A DNA stretch of 64,000 bases, from contig JAIWND010000009.1 in NCBI GenBank assembly GCA_025330725.1, positions 1,036,217 through 1,100,216 of the forward strand, read 5' to 3'. Below the pieces are notes generated by a model. That model was not told the DNA's origin, ran no database searches, and was given only the letters and a program-made list of their open reading frames with translations. The DNA is from Chlamydoabsidia padenii (lineage: Eukaryota > Mucoromycota > Mucoromycetes > Mucorales > Cunninghamellaceae). Position 1 is the first letter of the stretch, and the number at the start of each line of letters is the position of its first letter. Below, piece by piece: positions 47,487 to 57,179 of this stretch. The translations under genes were made by a program, and so were the position numbers.

Positions 47487-47524
<38 letters not shown>

Positions 47525-49370
47525 TTAGATAATGATTTCAACCTCATTCGTTGCTATACCTTTTTGATGCACGCGACATGTCCCAACCAATGTATTTGAT
47601 CTTCTTGTCGTCCGGTAGGAATTGGTTCAGGTACTTTATGGCTTCTGCAAACTCCTCGCCTAGAATGGATTCCCGCTTCGTCTTTTCCTTTTGCTAAAAG
47701 TAAATAAAAAAAAAGGGGGGGGGGAGAAGGTTAGATAAAGATGACATTAGGATGGTTTCGTGACTTACCTTGATCAGGTTCAGAACAATACAAGGAGCAC
47801 CATAACGTTTGAACACGTTTTCAAAGTGGAGACCAGCAGCGGAGAAGAATGGGTCGACAACATTTACTGTAAAGTACATATATAAAAAGAGGAGGTGTTA
47901 CTTTTGACAAGTGAGCGTTGACCATTTGCTCATACTTACGTTCGATAGGTGGTTTTGGAGACATGTTGGTAGTATCTTGAGACCAAATCAAAGGTATGGA
48001 TCCACGATGTTGCACATAGGAGGTATAATGAGGGTTCCCATACAAATGATCATAAGAGTGGAATGAAGTGGTGGATAGTTCTGCAACAATCTGTTCTGTT
48101 TCAACATCATTGGCAACATATCCCTATTAAATAAATATAAGTATTAAAAAAAAGTGTGTGGATTAGATCGAGATCAGGGATTAAGTTATAGTGTACCTTG
48201 TCATTGACACCACGCTTCAAGAATCGTGCACCAGCAAAATGCCGAGATCGTCGTGCCATCAGTGTAACCAAAATATTCCGCCCATAAATTGAGATTTCTA
48301 CACAAGAATAGTTAATACCGTGATGATCATCTACTACCAGTATTATTATTACTTACTTGCTTGATCGACAAACCCATAAATCAATCGTAAGATCCAACCT
48401 GAGCGAGCATTTATATTTTTGAATCCAGTCTTGAGTAAATAGTCGTTCCATACAAACATGTTGTTCGATTCATGTAATTCTGCCTTGGAGGGTGTTGTTG
48501 TTGATGGTGAGTTTTGGAAACCAGGTGATCGAGTCATGTTGACTTGTAAAGTATTCGTCAAGTCGTAAGTGTATGAGAAGTAAAAGTTTTTGGTGAGATC
48601 GATATTCTGGAAGGTTGCAATATATCTACCAAAAAGAGATCAAATTAGTATATCATATGTTTCCATAGTTCTTGTTCCTTTACCTTCCTTCATCTGAGTT
48701 CTTGTCTATTTTGACTTGAAGACCCAGGGGTAGCAATTGAGTTTCATCAATATGATAGACATAGTGACCACCTAGTAAAGCCACTTGTTTTCTTTTGGTG
48801 ATAAAAATCATATACCAACCTTGAGTAAACCGAATGAAGCCAATAATACCATAGATTCGCATAGGCACCAGGTGAAGTCCCCCCACAGACCGATTCCCAT
48901 CTTCAATCATGTCCAACAACTTTGTTTTTTCTTGTTCAGTATAGACAACGTCGTCCTCGATTACCACCAAGTCTTTTGGATTAGTTCTATGTACTTGAAG
49001 CACCCGATAACGTTGTTTTGATTGATCAGTGCCTACAATATAATACCGCTAATTAAAGGGAGGTTAGTATTGTCGTCCTACTTTTGTTTCCATCATACCC
49101 ACTTACTGTTTTTGTTTCATAGAGTTCATAGCTACTCATCACGGAATGATTGGATGAGAGTGGTATTGGTTGTTGTTGTTGTTGTGGTGGTGGTGATGGT
49201 GGTGGTTTTTCTTTGGATGGTACGTCGCCATGAATGGATGGTTGTGGTGTTGGTGAAGGTACTCTGGTGCTTTTGTTCTCCAGAATATCGTTATCAGGTG
49301 TTGCCGCCGCATTAAGATACTGTTCATTAAGTTCTTGTCGTTCATGGAATATATGGGCATCGTTATTCAT
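45685..49370 (-). CDS. FIG4: FIG4/Sac3 polyphosphoinositide phosphatase
   Basis: Twelve exons (minus order): 49370-49107, 49048-48684, 48625-48357, 48297-48197, 48123-47940, 47866-47769, 47693-47560, 47466-47027, 46920-46785, 46716-46456, 46383-46159, 46048-45685; 946 residues. Fig4 removes the 5-phosphate of PI(3,5)P2 and, with Vac14 and Fab1, controls vacuole/endolysosome size. The Sac domain is complete: [62 protein letters not shown] and the CX5R catalytic loop [12 protein letters not shown] (about 520). The C-terminal region has [11 protein letters not shown] and [14 protein letters not shown]. The N terminus is a 70-residue Pro/Gln-rich extension. Exon 11 uses an AAAG acceptor (46384), chosen because it is the one that keeps the frame. 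Confidence 0.94.
46055..46103 (-). repeat. Homopolymer, 49 nt, in FIG4 intron 11
   Basis: A on the plus strand, T on the coding strand, ending a few bases before the exon 12 acceptor. Confidence 0.95.
46936..46971 (-). repeat. Homopolymer, 36 nt, in FIG4 intron 8
   Basis: T on the coding strand, placed just before the exon 9 acceptor. Confidence 0.95.
47487..47521 (-). repeat. Homopolymer, 35 nt, in FIG4 intron 7
   Basis: T on the coding strand, placed just before the exon 8 acceptor. Confidence 0.95.
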
Positions 49371-49484
49371 TGGAGGTATTATATGTGATGTAGGATGTAT
49401 GTATAGTAATTAAAAAGAGAGAAAGAGAGAGAGAATGAAGAAGTGCGCCGATTCCGGGAAGAGACCTTTTTAATATCATGTAAA

Positions 49485-49499
49485 TTTTCAAAACCCGCC
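49485..49499 (-). promoter_or_regulatory. GGCGGGTTTTGAAAA element of FIG4
   Basis: Strong sense-oriented copy on the minus strand, 115-130 bp before the FIG4 start. Confidence 0.55.
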
Positions 49500-49625
49500 T
49501 GCATACCAGCACAAAAAAGCCCATGCACCAAGATATGTTCAAAGAAGATACTTTTATTATAATAAGGAGGGAGAGAGGATAAACAAAGTATAAATAAAAG
49601 CAAGAGATCCATTGTAACCAAACAT

Positions 49626-50215
49626 TTAACGGTAAGACTTTTGGAAACGGGCACGGGCACCTGGACCACCAAACTTCTTGGGTTCGCAACGACGAGGATC
49701 GGCAACGAGGAGAGTACGGTCGTATTGGACGAGGATTTCCTTGATTTCCTTCTTGGCAGCTTCGTCAACGTACTTTTGGTAAAAGGCAACAATAGCCTTG
49801 GCAAGAGCTTGACGGATAGCGTAGATTTGAGAGGTGTGACCTATATAGTTAGAAGGGTAGACGTGGTGAGTTAACTATATCATAAACTTCCCACTTTCTC
49901 CTTTTTTTAAATATTATAAATGACTTACCACCACCTTGGACGCTGAGACGAATGTCAACGTTGGAGAAACGTTCTTCACCGAGGAGAAGGACAACTTCGT
50001 AAACCTTGAATTTCAAGATTTCAGGTTCGAGGAGTTCGAGAGGAGAACCGTTGACACGGATAAGACCACGTCCACGCTTACAGTGGGCAACAGCAGTGGC
50101 GGTTTTCTATCAAGTATAACAAAAGAACATGTCTTGAAGATTAGTCAATGATCGCCTTTAGTATGCCCTTTGGTATTATTGTTACCTTGCGACCAAAAGT
50201 TTGTACAGCTTCCAT
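49626..50215 (-). CDS. RPS16: Cytosolic ribosomal protein S16 (uS9)
   Basis: Exons (minus order) 50215-50186, 50106-49929 and 49840-49626 give 140 residues, as expected for eukaryotic uS9. The sequence has [19 protein letters not shown] at the start, [13 protein letters not shown], then [19 protein letters not shown] and ends with the conserved [11 protein letters not shown] tail that reaches the P-site tRNA. Codon choice is strongly biased toward C-ending and preferred codons, as in RACK1 and COX4. The 3' end lies 256 bp from the FIG4 start. Confidence 0.98.
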
Positions 50216-50340
50216 TGTTATATGCTACAAGAAGATGAAGAAGAAGAAGAATTGAGTTAGTTTGATCTATCAGTTCATCGATGAATGGATTCAAATGTTG
50301 TCAAGTCCGCTGTTTATCTTTTTTTTTTTTTTGCATATAA

Positions 50341-50366
50341 TCCATCCATCCATCCATCCATCCATC
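50341..50366 (+). repeat. (CATC)n microsatellite
   Basis: Six or so TCCA/CATC units in the RPS16 upstream region; a similar (GGAT)n tract occurs at about 52189-52208 in RACK1 intron 1. Confidence 0.85.
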
Positions 50367-50542
50367 AATTCCATTGTCCCATCCATCCTTCTATTTCTTT
50401 GTCGATAGATTGAATAGAGTGATGATCATAGGCAACACTTTCTATTTATTTATTTTTTCGCGTGTGTATGTACCTTGAGCGTCACAGGTAAAAAGGAAAG
50501 ATCAAATTAGTTTCAAGAGATGGGAGCCAAAATGTCAAAAAT

Positions 50543-50564
50543 TAGCGGGAATCGGAATTTGAAA
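50543..50564 (+). promoter_or_regulatory. AGCGGGAATC/GGAATTTGAAAG element of the LRR gene
   Basis: Sense-oriented GC-then-TTTGAAA element, 76-97 bp before the start, followed by a T-rich leader. Confidence 0.5.
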
Positions 50565-50639
50565 GTATCTTGATCCTTTTTCTTTTTTCTTTTTTTTTTT
50601 TTTTTTGGAAAGTGGGGAAATGCTTCTTTTCCTTCTTCC

Positions 50640-51839
50640 ATGGTGTCAACATTATACCAGTTATGCCTCATTACTCTGATATATCAATCCTGCGACATTG
50701 TAGACTTACATGGTATACCTTTTGATCCTTATATACTTGATCTTCTTACATTTGCAGTCTGTGATACCCACCAACTCTTCAATCCTCTGCACCAAAGACA
50801 AAGACTTGATCCTCTTCAATCCTTGAAAACCAAGTCCAAGACCATCGACCTACGAAATCTACTTGCACGAATTGCGGATGCTCATGGATCAGAAATACGA
50901 CGACCGAAATACCTTCACTTTGGCTCCCTACACCTTGTTGACTCTGGCGTGCATCAAATCCCTGCACAGCTTTCATACCTCTCTCGACACGGTGTACCAC
51001 AGTTTATCACTCGACTAGATCTCTCCATATCATGGGTAGGTGACGATGATATACCTTGTCTAAAACATATGGTCAACCTAGTAGTGCTGGATCTAACAAG
51101 CACAAAGGTGACAGATTATGGGGTCAGTCATTTGATGCGTTTTACACAACTGGACGAACCTACGATTGGTTTACGACATCTCCGAATTCTCAGCCTGGCG
51201 TACAACAAGAACATTACGGACGGATGCCTGAAATCGATTCGTAATATGACGGAACTCTGTGGCATCGATCTATCTTTTACCAACGTGACGAAATCTGTGG
51301 CTATATTTTGTCTAAAGGCCTTTGATTACATCTGCAATGACGATCATCACCATCCATCCGCCACTTTGCCCGCGACAATACAGCAGCAATGCTTATTGAA
51401 TACCAATTTCGAACAGCATCATTACTCAGACATTCGGCGTACACTCTGTCCACCTCATCCACTCACTTTGATAACTTATGGTGACTCATCTACTGGATAT
51501 GGACTGAAAGCAAGTATGGACCCTGATATTAGTCAGGCCTGCCATGTCATGAAAGCTGACAATTTAACTTATTGGTTATTGGGTATGGATCAGAAATTCA
51601 CGATATTCTTTGGCGACAAGGGAGATGGTAGCTGGCAACCTTGGTTGGAGAAACAAAATCAACATGTCCCTCTTGTATTTACCAGATCTATGGCGACGGT
51701 ACTTGTTGGTGGCAAACGACCTTTGGCAACATCTCCTGTAAACTCTTCAAGATCAAAACGACCAACAACGCTGAAGGGTCCTTTGCAGGTAAAGCATTCT
51801 CAAGATGCCATGTCTTTTATCAACGACTTTCAATGGTAA
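50640..51839 (+). CDS. Leucine-rich repeat protein of unknown function, intronless
   Basis: A single open frame of 399 residues. Three or four LRR units of the cysteine-containing/AMN1-like type lie at about 115-205 (TRLDLSISWVGDDDIPCL, LVVLDLTSTKVTDYGVSHL, LRILSLAYNKNITDGCL, LCGIDLSFTNVT). The C-terminal half (about 230-399) has no recognisable domain but contains conserved-looking aromatic stretches (YWLLGMDQKFTIFFGDK). I see no F-box at the N terminus, so a ubiquitin-ligase role cannot be claimed. It lacks introns in a window where most genes have several. The start has a promoter-like element and pyrimidine leader at the usual distance. Confidence 0.75.
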   Translation: MVSTLYQLCLITLIYQSCDIVDLHGIPFDPYILDLLTFAVCDTHQLFNPLHQRQRLDPLQSLKTKSKTIDLRNLLARIADAHGSEIRRPKYLHFGSLHLVDSGVHQIPAQLSYLSRHGVPQFITRLDLSISWVGDDDIPCLKHMVNLVVLDLTSTKVTDYGVSHLMRFTQLDEPTIGLRHLRILSLAYNKNITDGCLKSIRNMTELCGIDLSFTNVTKSVAIFCLKAFDYICNDDHHHPSATLPATIQQQCLLNTNFEQHHYSDIRRTLCPPHPLTLITYGDSSTGYGLKASMDPDISQACHVMKADNLTYWLLGMDQKFTIFFGDKGDGSWQPWLEKQNQHVPLVFTRSMATVLVGGKRPLATSPVNSSRSKRPTTLKGPLQVKHSQDAMSFINDFQW

Positions 51840-51917
51840 TGGTTTTAGTTTAAATATAGTTTAGTTTTTATACATGTTACCCCCCCCCTAGTAAATAATT
51901 TATGCACACAAGCTTTA

Positions 51918-51923
51918 AATAAA
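51918..51923 (+). terminator. Polyadenylation signal of the LRR gene
   Basis: AATAAA 79 nt after the stop codon. Confidence 0.55.
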
Positions 51924-51975
51924 GATAACCCTTATTTATTTGACATATAAACCACGTGGCAGGGCGGGTAGGATG

Positions 51976-52007
51976 TTGAAATCCCGATGGTATAGCGGGA
52001 TTTGAAA
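51976..52007 (+). promoter_or_regulatory. Inverted pair of CGGGATTTGAAA elements before RACK1
   Basis: TTGAAATCCCG at 51976-51986 and AGCGGGATTTGAAA at 51994-52007 face each other. The second is in sense orientation and 69-82 bp before the RACK1 start. Confidence 0.6.
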
Positions 52008-52075
52008 TGTAGAAAAGTGAATTCGAAATCTGTTCACTGGTAGTTCTCCCTCTTTTTCCTCCACTTGACAGAATC

Positions 52076-53275
52076 ATGGACTCTCTCACTCTTCGCGGCA
52101 CTCTTGAAGGTACAGTCAACATTTTTGTTGGATGGATAGAGGGGGAAAAAAGGAAAAGAATCTTGGATGGGATAGAGGAATAATTGATATGGATGGATGG
52201 ATGGATGGTTGTGATAGAATATGTAGGTAAATGTACTAATCGTAATCTTCTTTTTTTTTTTTTTTTTCTACTTTCTTTAGGTCATGGCAACTGGGTCACT
52301 GCCATTGCTACCACTGCTGAAAACCCTGACATGGTCTTGTCTGCTTCTCGCGGTAAGTAAAGAGTCATGTATGGAGAAAAGAGGGGGAAAAAAAGAAAAG
52401 GCATTTACTCATATAATCTTTTATCATTAGACAAGTCTCTTATTGTCTGGCACTTGACCAAGGACGAAGTCAACTACGGTATCCCTCGCCGCGCTTTGAC
52501 CGGCCACAACCACTTTGTTGAAGATGTTGCCATCTCCTCCGATGGTCAATTCGCCTTGTCTGCCTCTTGGGATCACACTCTCCGCCTCTGGGATTTGAAC
52601 AGCGGTAAGACCACTCGTCGCTTTGTGGGTCACACCAACGATGTCCTCTCTGTTGCCTTCTCTGCTGATAACCGTCAAATCGTGTCTGGTTCTCGTGACA
52701 AGTCCATCAAGTTGTGGAACACTCTTGGTGAATGCAAGTACAACATTACCGAAGATGGTCACTCTGAATGGGTCTCTTGCGTCCGCTTCTCTCCTAACCC
52801 TGCCAACCCCTTGATCATCTCTGGTGGTTGGGATAAGATCGTCAAGGTGTGGGATCTTACCAAGCTCAAGCTCAAGGCCAACTTTGTCGGTCACAATGGT
52901 TATGTCAGCACTGTCACCGTGTCTCCCGATGGATCTCTCTGTGCCTCTGCTGGTAAGGATGGTGTGGTCATGTTGTGGGATTTGAACGAATACAAGCACC
53001 TCTACTCTCTTGAAGCTGGTGATGTTATCAACGCCCTCACTTTCTCTCCTAACCGCTACTGGTTGTGTGCTGCCACCGCCTCTTCCATCAAGGTGTGGGA
53101 TTTGGAATCCAAGTCTATTGTTGATGAACTCCGTCCTGAATTCACTCAAGTTGGTAAGGGTCGTGCTTTGACTCCTCAAGCTTTGTCTCTCGCCTGGTCT
53201 GCTGATGGCTCCACTCTCTTCTCTGGATACACTGATAACCTCATCCGTGTCTGGTCCGTCTCTCGTACTCTTTAA
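52076..53275 (+). CDS. RACK1: RACK1/Asc1/CpcB, ribosome-bound WD40 protein
   Basis: Exons 52076-52109, 52281-52352 and 52431-53275 give 316 residues, the standard RACK1 length. It is a seven-bladed propeller that sits on the 40S head and links signalling to translation; CpcB/Asc1 also acts as a G-beta-like protein in fungi. Repeats are easy to see: [43 protein letters not shown] with [41 protein letters not shown], and the last blade ending [14 protein letters not shown]. Codon bias is extreme, which also creates a long antisense frame that I reject as a gene. Confidence 0.98.
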
Positions 53276-53618
53276 ATCATGAATCAAAATAAAATAAAAA
53301 GAGGTTTTGTTGTTTTTTATGTGTAAAGGCTCCTCCTCCTTCCCTATCCCCCCTTATCTTCTAGTTAGTTTATGTGGTGTTTTATGTATACATAGTTTTT
53401 AGAGACAAAGATATTAAATAAAGAAATGATGTTTTAAAAAAAAATGGTCTTGTTGTCTGCATGAAGACAAAGCTTAAATGATTGTTTGATTAAAATCCCG
53501 ATAGACGGGATTTAAAATGTTGGTCATATTGAATAGTGAACTCCTTTTTTTGTCCTCTCTCTATCTCTCTCTCTTCTCGTTAAAACTAATTATAACTATT
53601 GTTGTTTTGAACTATATT
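53276..53618. other. RACK1 3' region and next promoter
   Basis: AATAAA at 53417-53422, an inverted promoter-like pair at 53490-53518, then CT-rich leader. No gene. Confidence 0.6.
53490..53518 (+). promoter_or_regulatory. Inverted pair TTAAAATCCCG/ACGGGATTTAAAA
   Basis: The two arms are nearly perfect inverted repeats separated by about 4 bp. The right arm is in sense orientation about 100-115 bp before the start of the Ert1-like gene. This is the same layout as at RACK1. Confidence 0.6.
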
Positions 53619-55232
53619 ATGAAACCTATTCACAGTAATCAAATATGCTTTCATGCAGAAGGGGTAAGAAAAAAGAAAAAGAAGAAAAGAATATAATTAC
53701 TTACCAACTCTTCTTTAACTTCATTATCACCTTGGTTTAGGTATGTTTAGGTAAACAGAATAAAGCATTTGACCTTTATTCGCCTTCATCCTAATACATG
53801 GTGTTTTGTTTTTAGGTACTTGTCAGCAAAAATCTTTGAATGGTAACATTACTGATGATAATGCTGACTCCTTCCATCAGCAACCTGGTACCTCTTCTAT
53901 GAAACAAGGTATGTAAGGTTGGAAAGCAGGTATCTACACAATATCTAACTTTGCCTTTTTTTTTTTTTTTTTTTTGACTAGCTCTCTCTACAAGTGAAGT
54001 GGTCCCGTCTTCGACTGCTATTGGTAAGTAAGAAACATCTATTTGATAACCAAAGATCTTTAACTTGAAACTACTTTATAATTAGACTACCTGAATTCAT
54101 TCAACTTCTCACTTGGCGATCTTGATTTTGGGTCTGAAATGGCTGGACTTGAATATGGATATCTTGGTGACATGGTGCAAACACCTTCGTCTTCTACACT
54201 TTTATCATCCTGGCATCATCAATCGGCGGCACCCTTTGTAAGTGGGTCAATGATCAACACAACGATCAGCACCACGACTCCATTGCATTTATCACAACAA
54301 CCCATCTCACCCTTCCAGTCACCTCTACCAACAACAGTAACATCATCATCATCACAGCAGCAGCAGCAGCCAAGAATACTGGATCAACAAACTAATTCTA
54401 GTCACACCACACCGACCGATGTATCTAAAGAGAAACCATTCAACTATGCCGATGGATTCCATTACCTGATACAATATGTCAGAGAAAAGTAAAGTGATCA
54501 AACGAAAAAAGGCAATCTGAATGCACGACCAACTTTTATTTATACGTAGAATGAATCGGGATGACTTGATGCGAATCAGCCGAGCTCTGGCGAAATTCAG
54601 ACCTTCTTTTTTAGTGCTGATCATGAATCTGACAGAAGAAGATTTGATCTTTATGGAAAAGTGTATACAAAGGACCTTACTGGTAAGAAATCTTAAAGGA
54701 GAGTGGGGGGGCGGGAAAATACTATGTGCTAACTCTCTTTTTCTAATTCAGGAATATGAAAAATTGATCAGTTTCTCAGGAACTCCGACGGTGGTATGGC
54801 GACGAACTGGGGAAATCTGTTTGTTTGGAAAAGAGTTTTGTTTGTTAACTCAATGGACAAAGGAACTCTTGTTGGACAAGAAGACATACATCTACGAGGT
54901 AACATTATATAATGATAAAGGTGATGGACAAAAGTAATGGTTTTTATTTGTGTCTAGTTGATGGATTGTCCTTCGGCAGTGGAATACTGGGAACATTTCT
55001 CAAGGCATGCCTTTGACAACACTGATTCCTCTCGTCACTATACTTGTATACTACAGTCACCCAAGAAAAGACCTATTCCATGCACTTTTTGCTTTATGAT
55101 CAAACGGGATATCTTTGATCTGCCAAGTGTCATTGTTGGTAATGTAAGTATAAAAATAAAAATAAAAGAGGGGTAACATGATCATCTAATTCATTTATTA
55201 CTTTTTATAAGTTCCTTCCTATCCTTAGCTAG
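53619..55232 (+). CDS. Ert1/AcuK-type PAS protein lacking the zinc cluster
   Basis: Nine exons give 359 residues: 53619-53663, 53741-53750, 53816-53908, 53982-54023, 54086-54488, 54550-54682, 54752-54898, 54958-55143, 55212-55232. The C-terminal 190 residues match the conserved part of the Ert1/Rds2/AcuK-AcuM regulators of gluconeogenesis and non-fermentable carbon use: MNRDDLMRISRALAKFRPSF, LIMNLTEEDLIFMEKCIQRT, ISFSGTPTVVWRRTGEICLF (PAS), KKTYIYELMD, CFMIKRDIFDLPSVIVGN and the ending FLPILS. The N-terminal 130 residues are Ser/Thr/Gln-rich and have no Zn2Cys6 cluster (only scattered Cys). Exon 2 is a 10-nt micro-exon, needed to keep the frame. It may act without direct DNA binding. Confidence 0.83.
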
Positions 55233-55398
55233 GTTGACGACTTGTTCTTTACATTATCACCGCCCCTTTTTATTATCCCTTAACAAATACAGGATCAAGT
55301 ATTCTGCATTTCTTGTATACATAGTCATTATAGGTGTAGTCATTTGTTTTATTAGTTTAATGTAGATGATAGCTTTTTTTTTTTTTGTAATGTTGTAT

Positions 55399-55404
55399 AA
55401 TAAA
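55399..55404 (+). terminator. Polyadenylation signal of the Ert1-like gene
   Basis: AATAAA about 167 nt past the stop and only about 40 nt before the stop of the converging DPBB gene. Confidence 0.5.
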
Positions 55405-55445
55405 GAATAAGGTGTTATCCATTAGAAAAACAAGGGGGTCTACCA

Positions 55446-56049
55446 TTAATGTGATGATACTTTTGTACTTCCACCATCAGTACAACCATCTTCTCCAATC
55501 ACACACCAACTGATATCAATCACACCTTGATCCTTCGAAGCCAGTTTTTCAAAGACCGGCGGGGTTAAATCCAATGATTCTACATTCCGAAAAAGGAAAT
55601 GAGTAAATCTGTCTTCTTTGTAAAAAAAAAAAAAAAAAAAAAAACATGGTATACTTACTTTCTTGACATCCAGGACAAGCATCATTAATGGTTGCTTCGG
55701 TTGACTTGTCACCATATCGAATCAATACCTTCTTGAAACACCAATCACTAACGGAACTTGCATCCCCATATTGAGCCACGTTCTAAAACAAAGGAGGGGG
55801 TTAAACCAAGTGCAAGAAAGAAAGATGTTGTATGTATTTATTTCTTACCAATGCTACATAGAGATTATTATCACTTTCATGACGACCACAAGAGCCCACA
55901 TCACCACTTTTCTCGGGATGGAAAAAAGTAGCCTTGCCTGTATATTTACCCGCGGCTTTTCTCAACGTCTCCTTGATTCCACGTTCTTCGATTGGGGCAG
56001 CTTGGAGCGTCACCATCATCATTAGCATCAAGATGAATTTAAATAACAT
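55446..56049 (-). CDS. Secreted RlpA-like double-psi beta-barrel protein
   Basis: Exons (minus order) 56049-55849, 55782-55659 and 55579-55446 give 152 residues. A signal peptide covers about residues 1-18 (FKFILMLMMMVTLQAA). The rest is a single DPBB domain: GKATFFHPEKSGDVGSCG, then NLYVALV, DWCFKKVLIRYGDK, TINDACPGCQ, and SLDLTPPVFEKLASKDQGV with a closing DISWCVIG. The Asp in the NDACPGC block is the typical conserved polar residue. Relatives include expansin/barwin-like and cerato-platanin-like wall proteins, which bind or loosen polysaccharide without clear hydrolysis. Cysteine spacing suggests two or three disulphides. The exact substrate is unknown. Confidence 0.88.
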
Positions 56050-57020
56050 GGTTTTAACAGGATCAAGTAAAGAGAAGAGAGTAAAGAGAAGAAGAAATGA
56101 TTATGATTTGCCACTGCTTTATATGATGAAAGTTGGACTTTTTTTTTTTTTTTTCGTCGAGGGGAAAGAAAGGGATGACAAGGAGGTTCCTGTATGTCAG
56201 TGAAAGAAGTTGTCTGTGATGGCAAGGGGTGGAGGAGTTTTCGTTCGAGGGAGGATTGATCTGATGAACTTTACTCTTTATTTTTATTTCTCTACTGCTT
56301 TATTTAACCATATGAAGTTTCGTTCATAAATAGGATGATCATTTGTATTGTCAAAAAGTAAAAGTAAAAAATTCATGCGGCGGGGTTTAAACATTCTCCG
56401 ACCTACTTTTTTTTTTGGAAAGATTCTTTTACAATACAGTAAAAGTGTTTTCTGTTCATCAATGTTATCCCATAATTTTACATTCGGAGTTGCTCATGAT
56501 AATAGTAGGGAGCATGTATCAAAAAAAAAAAAGGAGATTTGACCCGGAGGGAACACCCGTAAAGTGCTCGAAATCGGCGGTACAAAGGGTTTGCAAAAGA
56601 CACGACAGGCAGGATCTTTTGATAACTACTACGTGTAGATGTTTTTTTTTTGTTGTTGTTGGATTGCTTGATTGAGGCATGACTTGTTGGATTGCATGAT
56701 ATACAACATATTCTGAAATGGCAGCTGAACATACCAAAGTCAATTTGTAATCCTGGTCTTGTTCATTTTTTCTTTCCTTTCCCCCTTTTCTTTATCCCTT
56801 TTTTAATGTGCCTCTACACTAAAAAGTTGATCATATAAACTCTTTACTTCCTGATTTATTATTAAACTATGAAGTGATTGTCCGTGAGGTCCATTCGCGG
56901 GATTTGAAATATTGGGGCAAGCGGGGTCGACCAATCACAATCGCCCAATCATTTCTTTGTGTAAAAGAGAAAAAACTTTTATTTTTTTATTGTTTCTTTC
57001 CTTCACTTTTTTTATCAGTC
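56050..57020. other. Divergent intergenic region, 0.97 kb
   Basis: It contains a T tract at about 56136-56152, a GCGGCGGGGTTTAAAC element at 56377-56392 and the strong CGCGGGATTTGAAAT element at 56896-56910. Several short frames (56348-56740, both strands) cross homopolymers and have no family features. Confidence 0.5.
56896..56910 (+). promoter_or_regulatory. CGCGGGATTTGAAAT element of the CCCH gene
   Basis: Strong sense-oriented copy, 111-125 bp before the start of the CUE/CCCH gene. Confidence 0.6.
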
Positions 57021-57145
57021 ATGACAGATCCCTCAAGGTTTCTAGCTAACAGGAAGACGCCATTCCTCTTCTCATCATTGTAAGCCGTAGAAAACAATAC
57101 AAACAAGCCATATGAAACTAGAAATTAACCTTTGTTTACATTTCT

Positions 57146-57179
<34 letters not shown>

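Larger units (their letters stand above)
50216..50639. other. Divergent region RPS16/LRR gene
   Basis: A GCGGACTTGACAACATTTGAA segment (minus, about 50310-50290) faces RPS16. A CATC microsatellite lies at about 50341-50366, AGCGGGAATCGGAATTTGAAAG at 50543-50564 faces the LRR gene, and a T-rich leader follows. Confidence 0.55.

Noticed and set aside
52427..53287. A 286-codon open frame antisense to RACK1
   Set aside because: It mirrors the biased codons of RACK1, has no family features and overlaps a certain gene completely.
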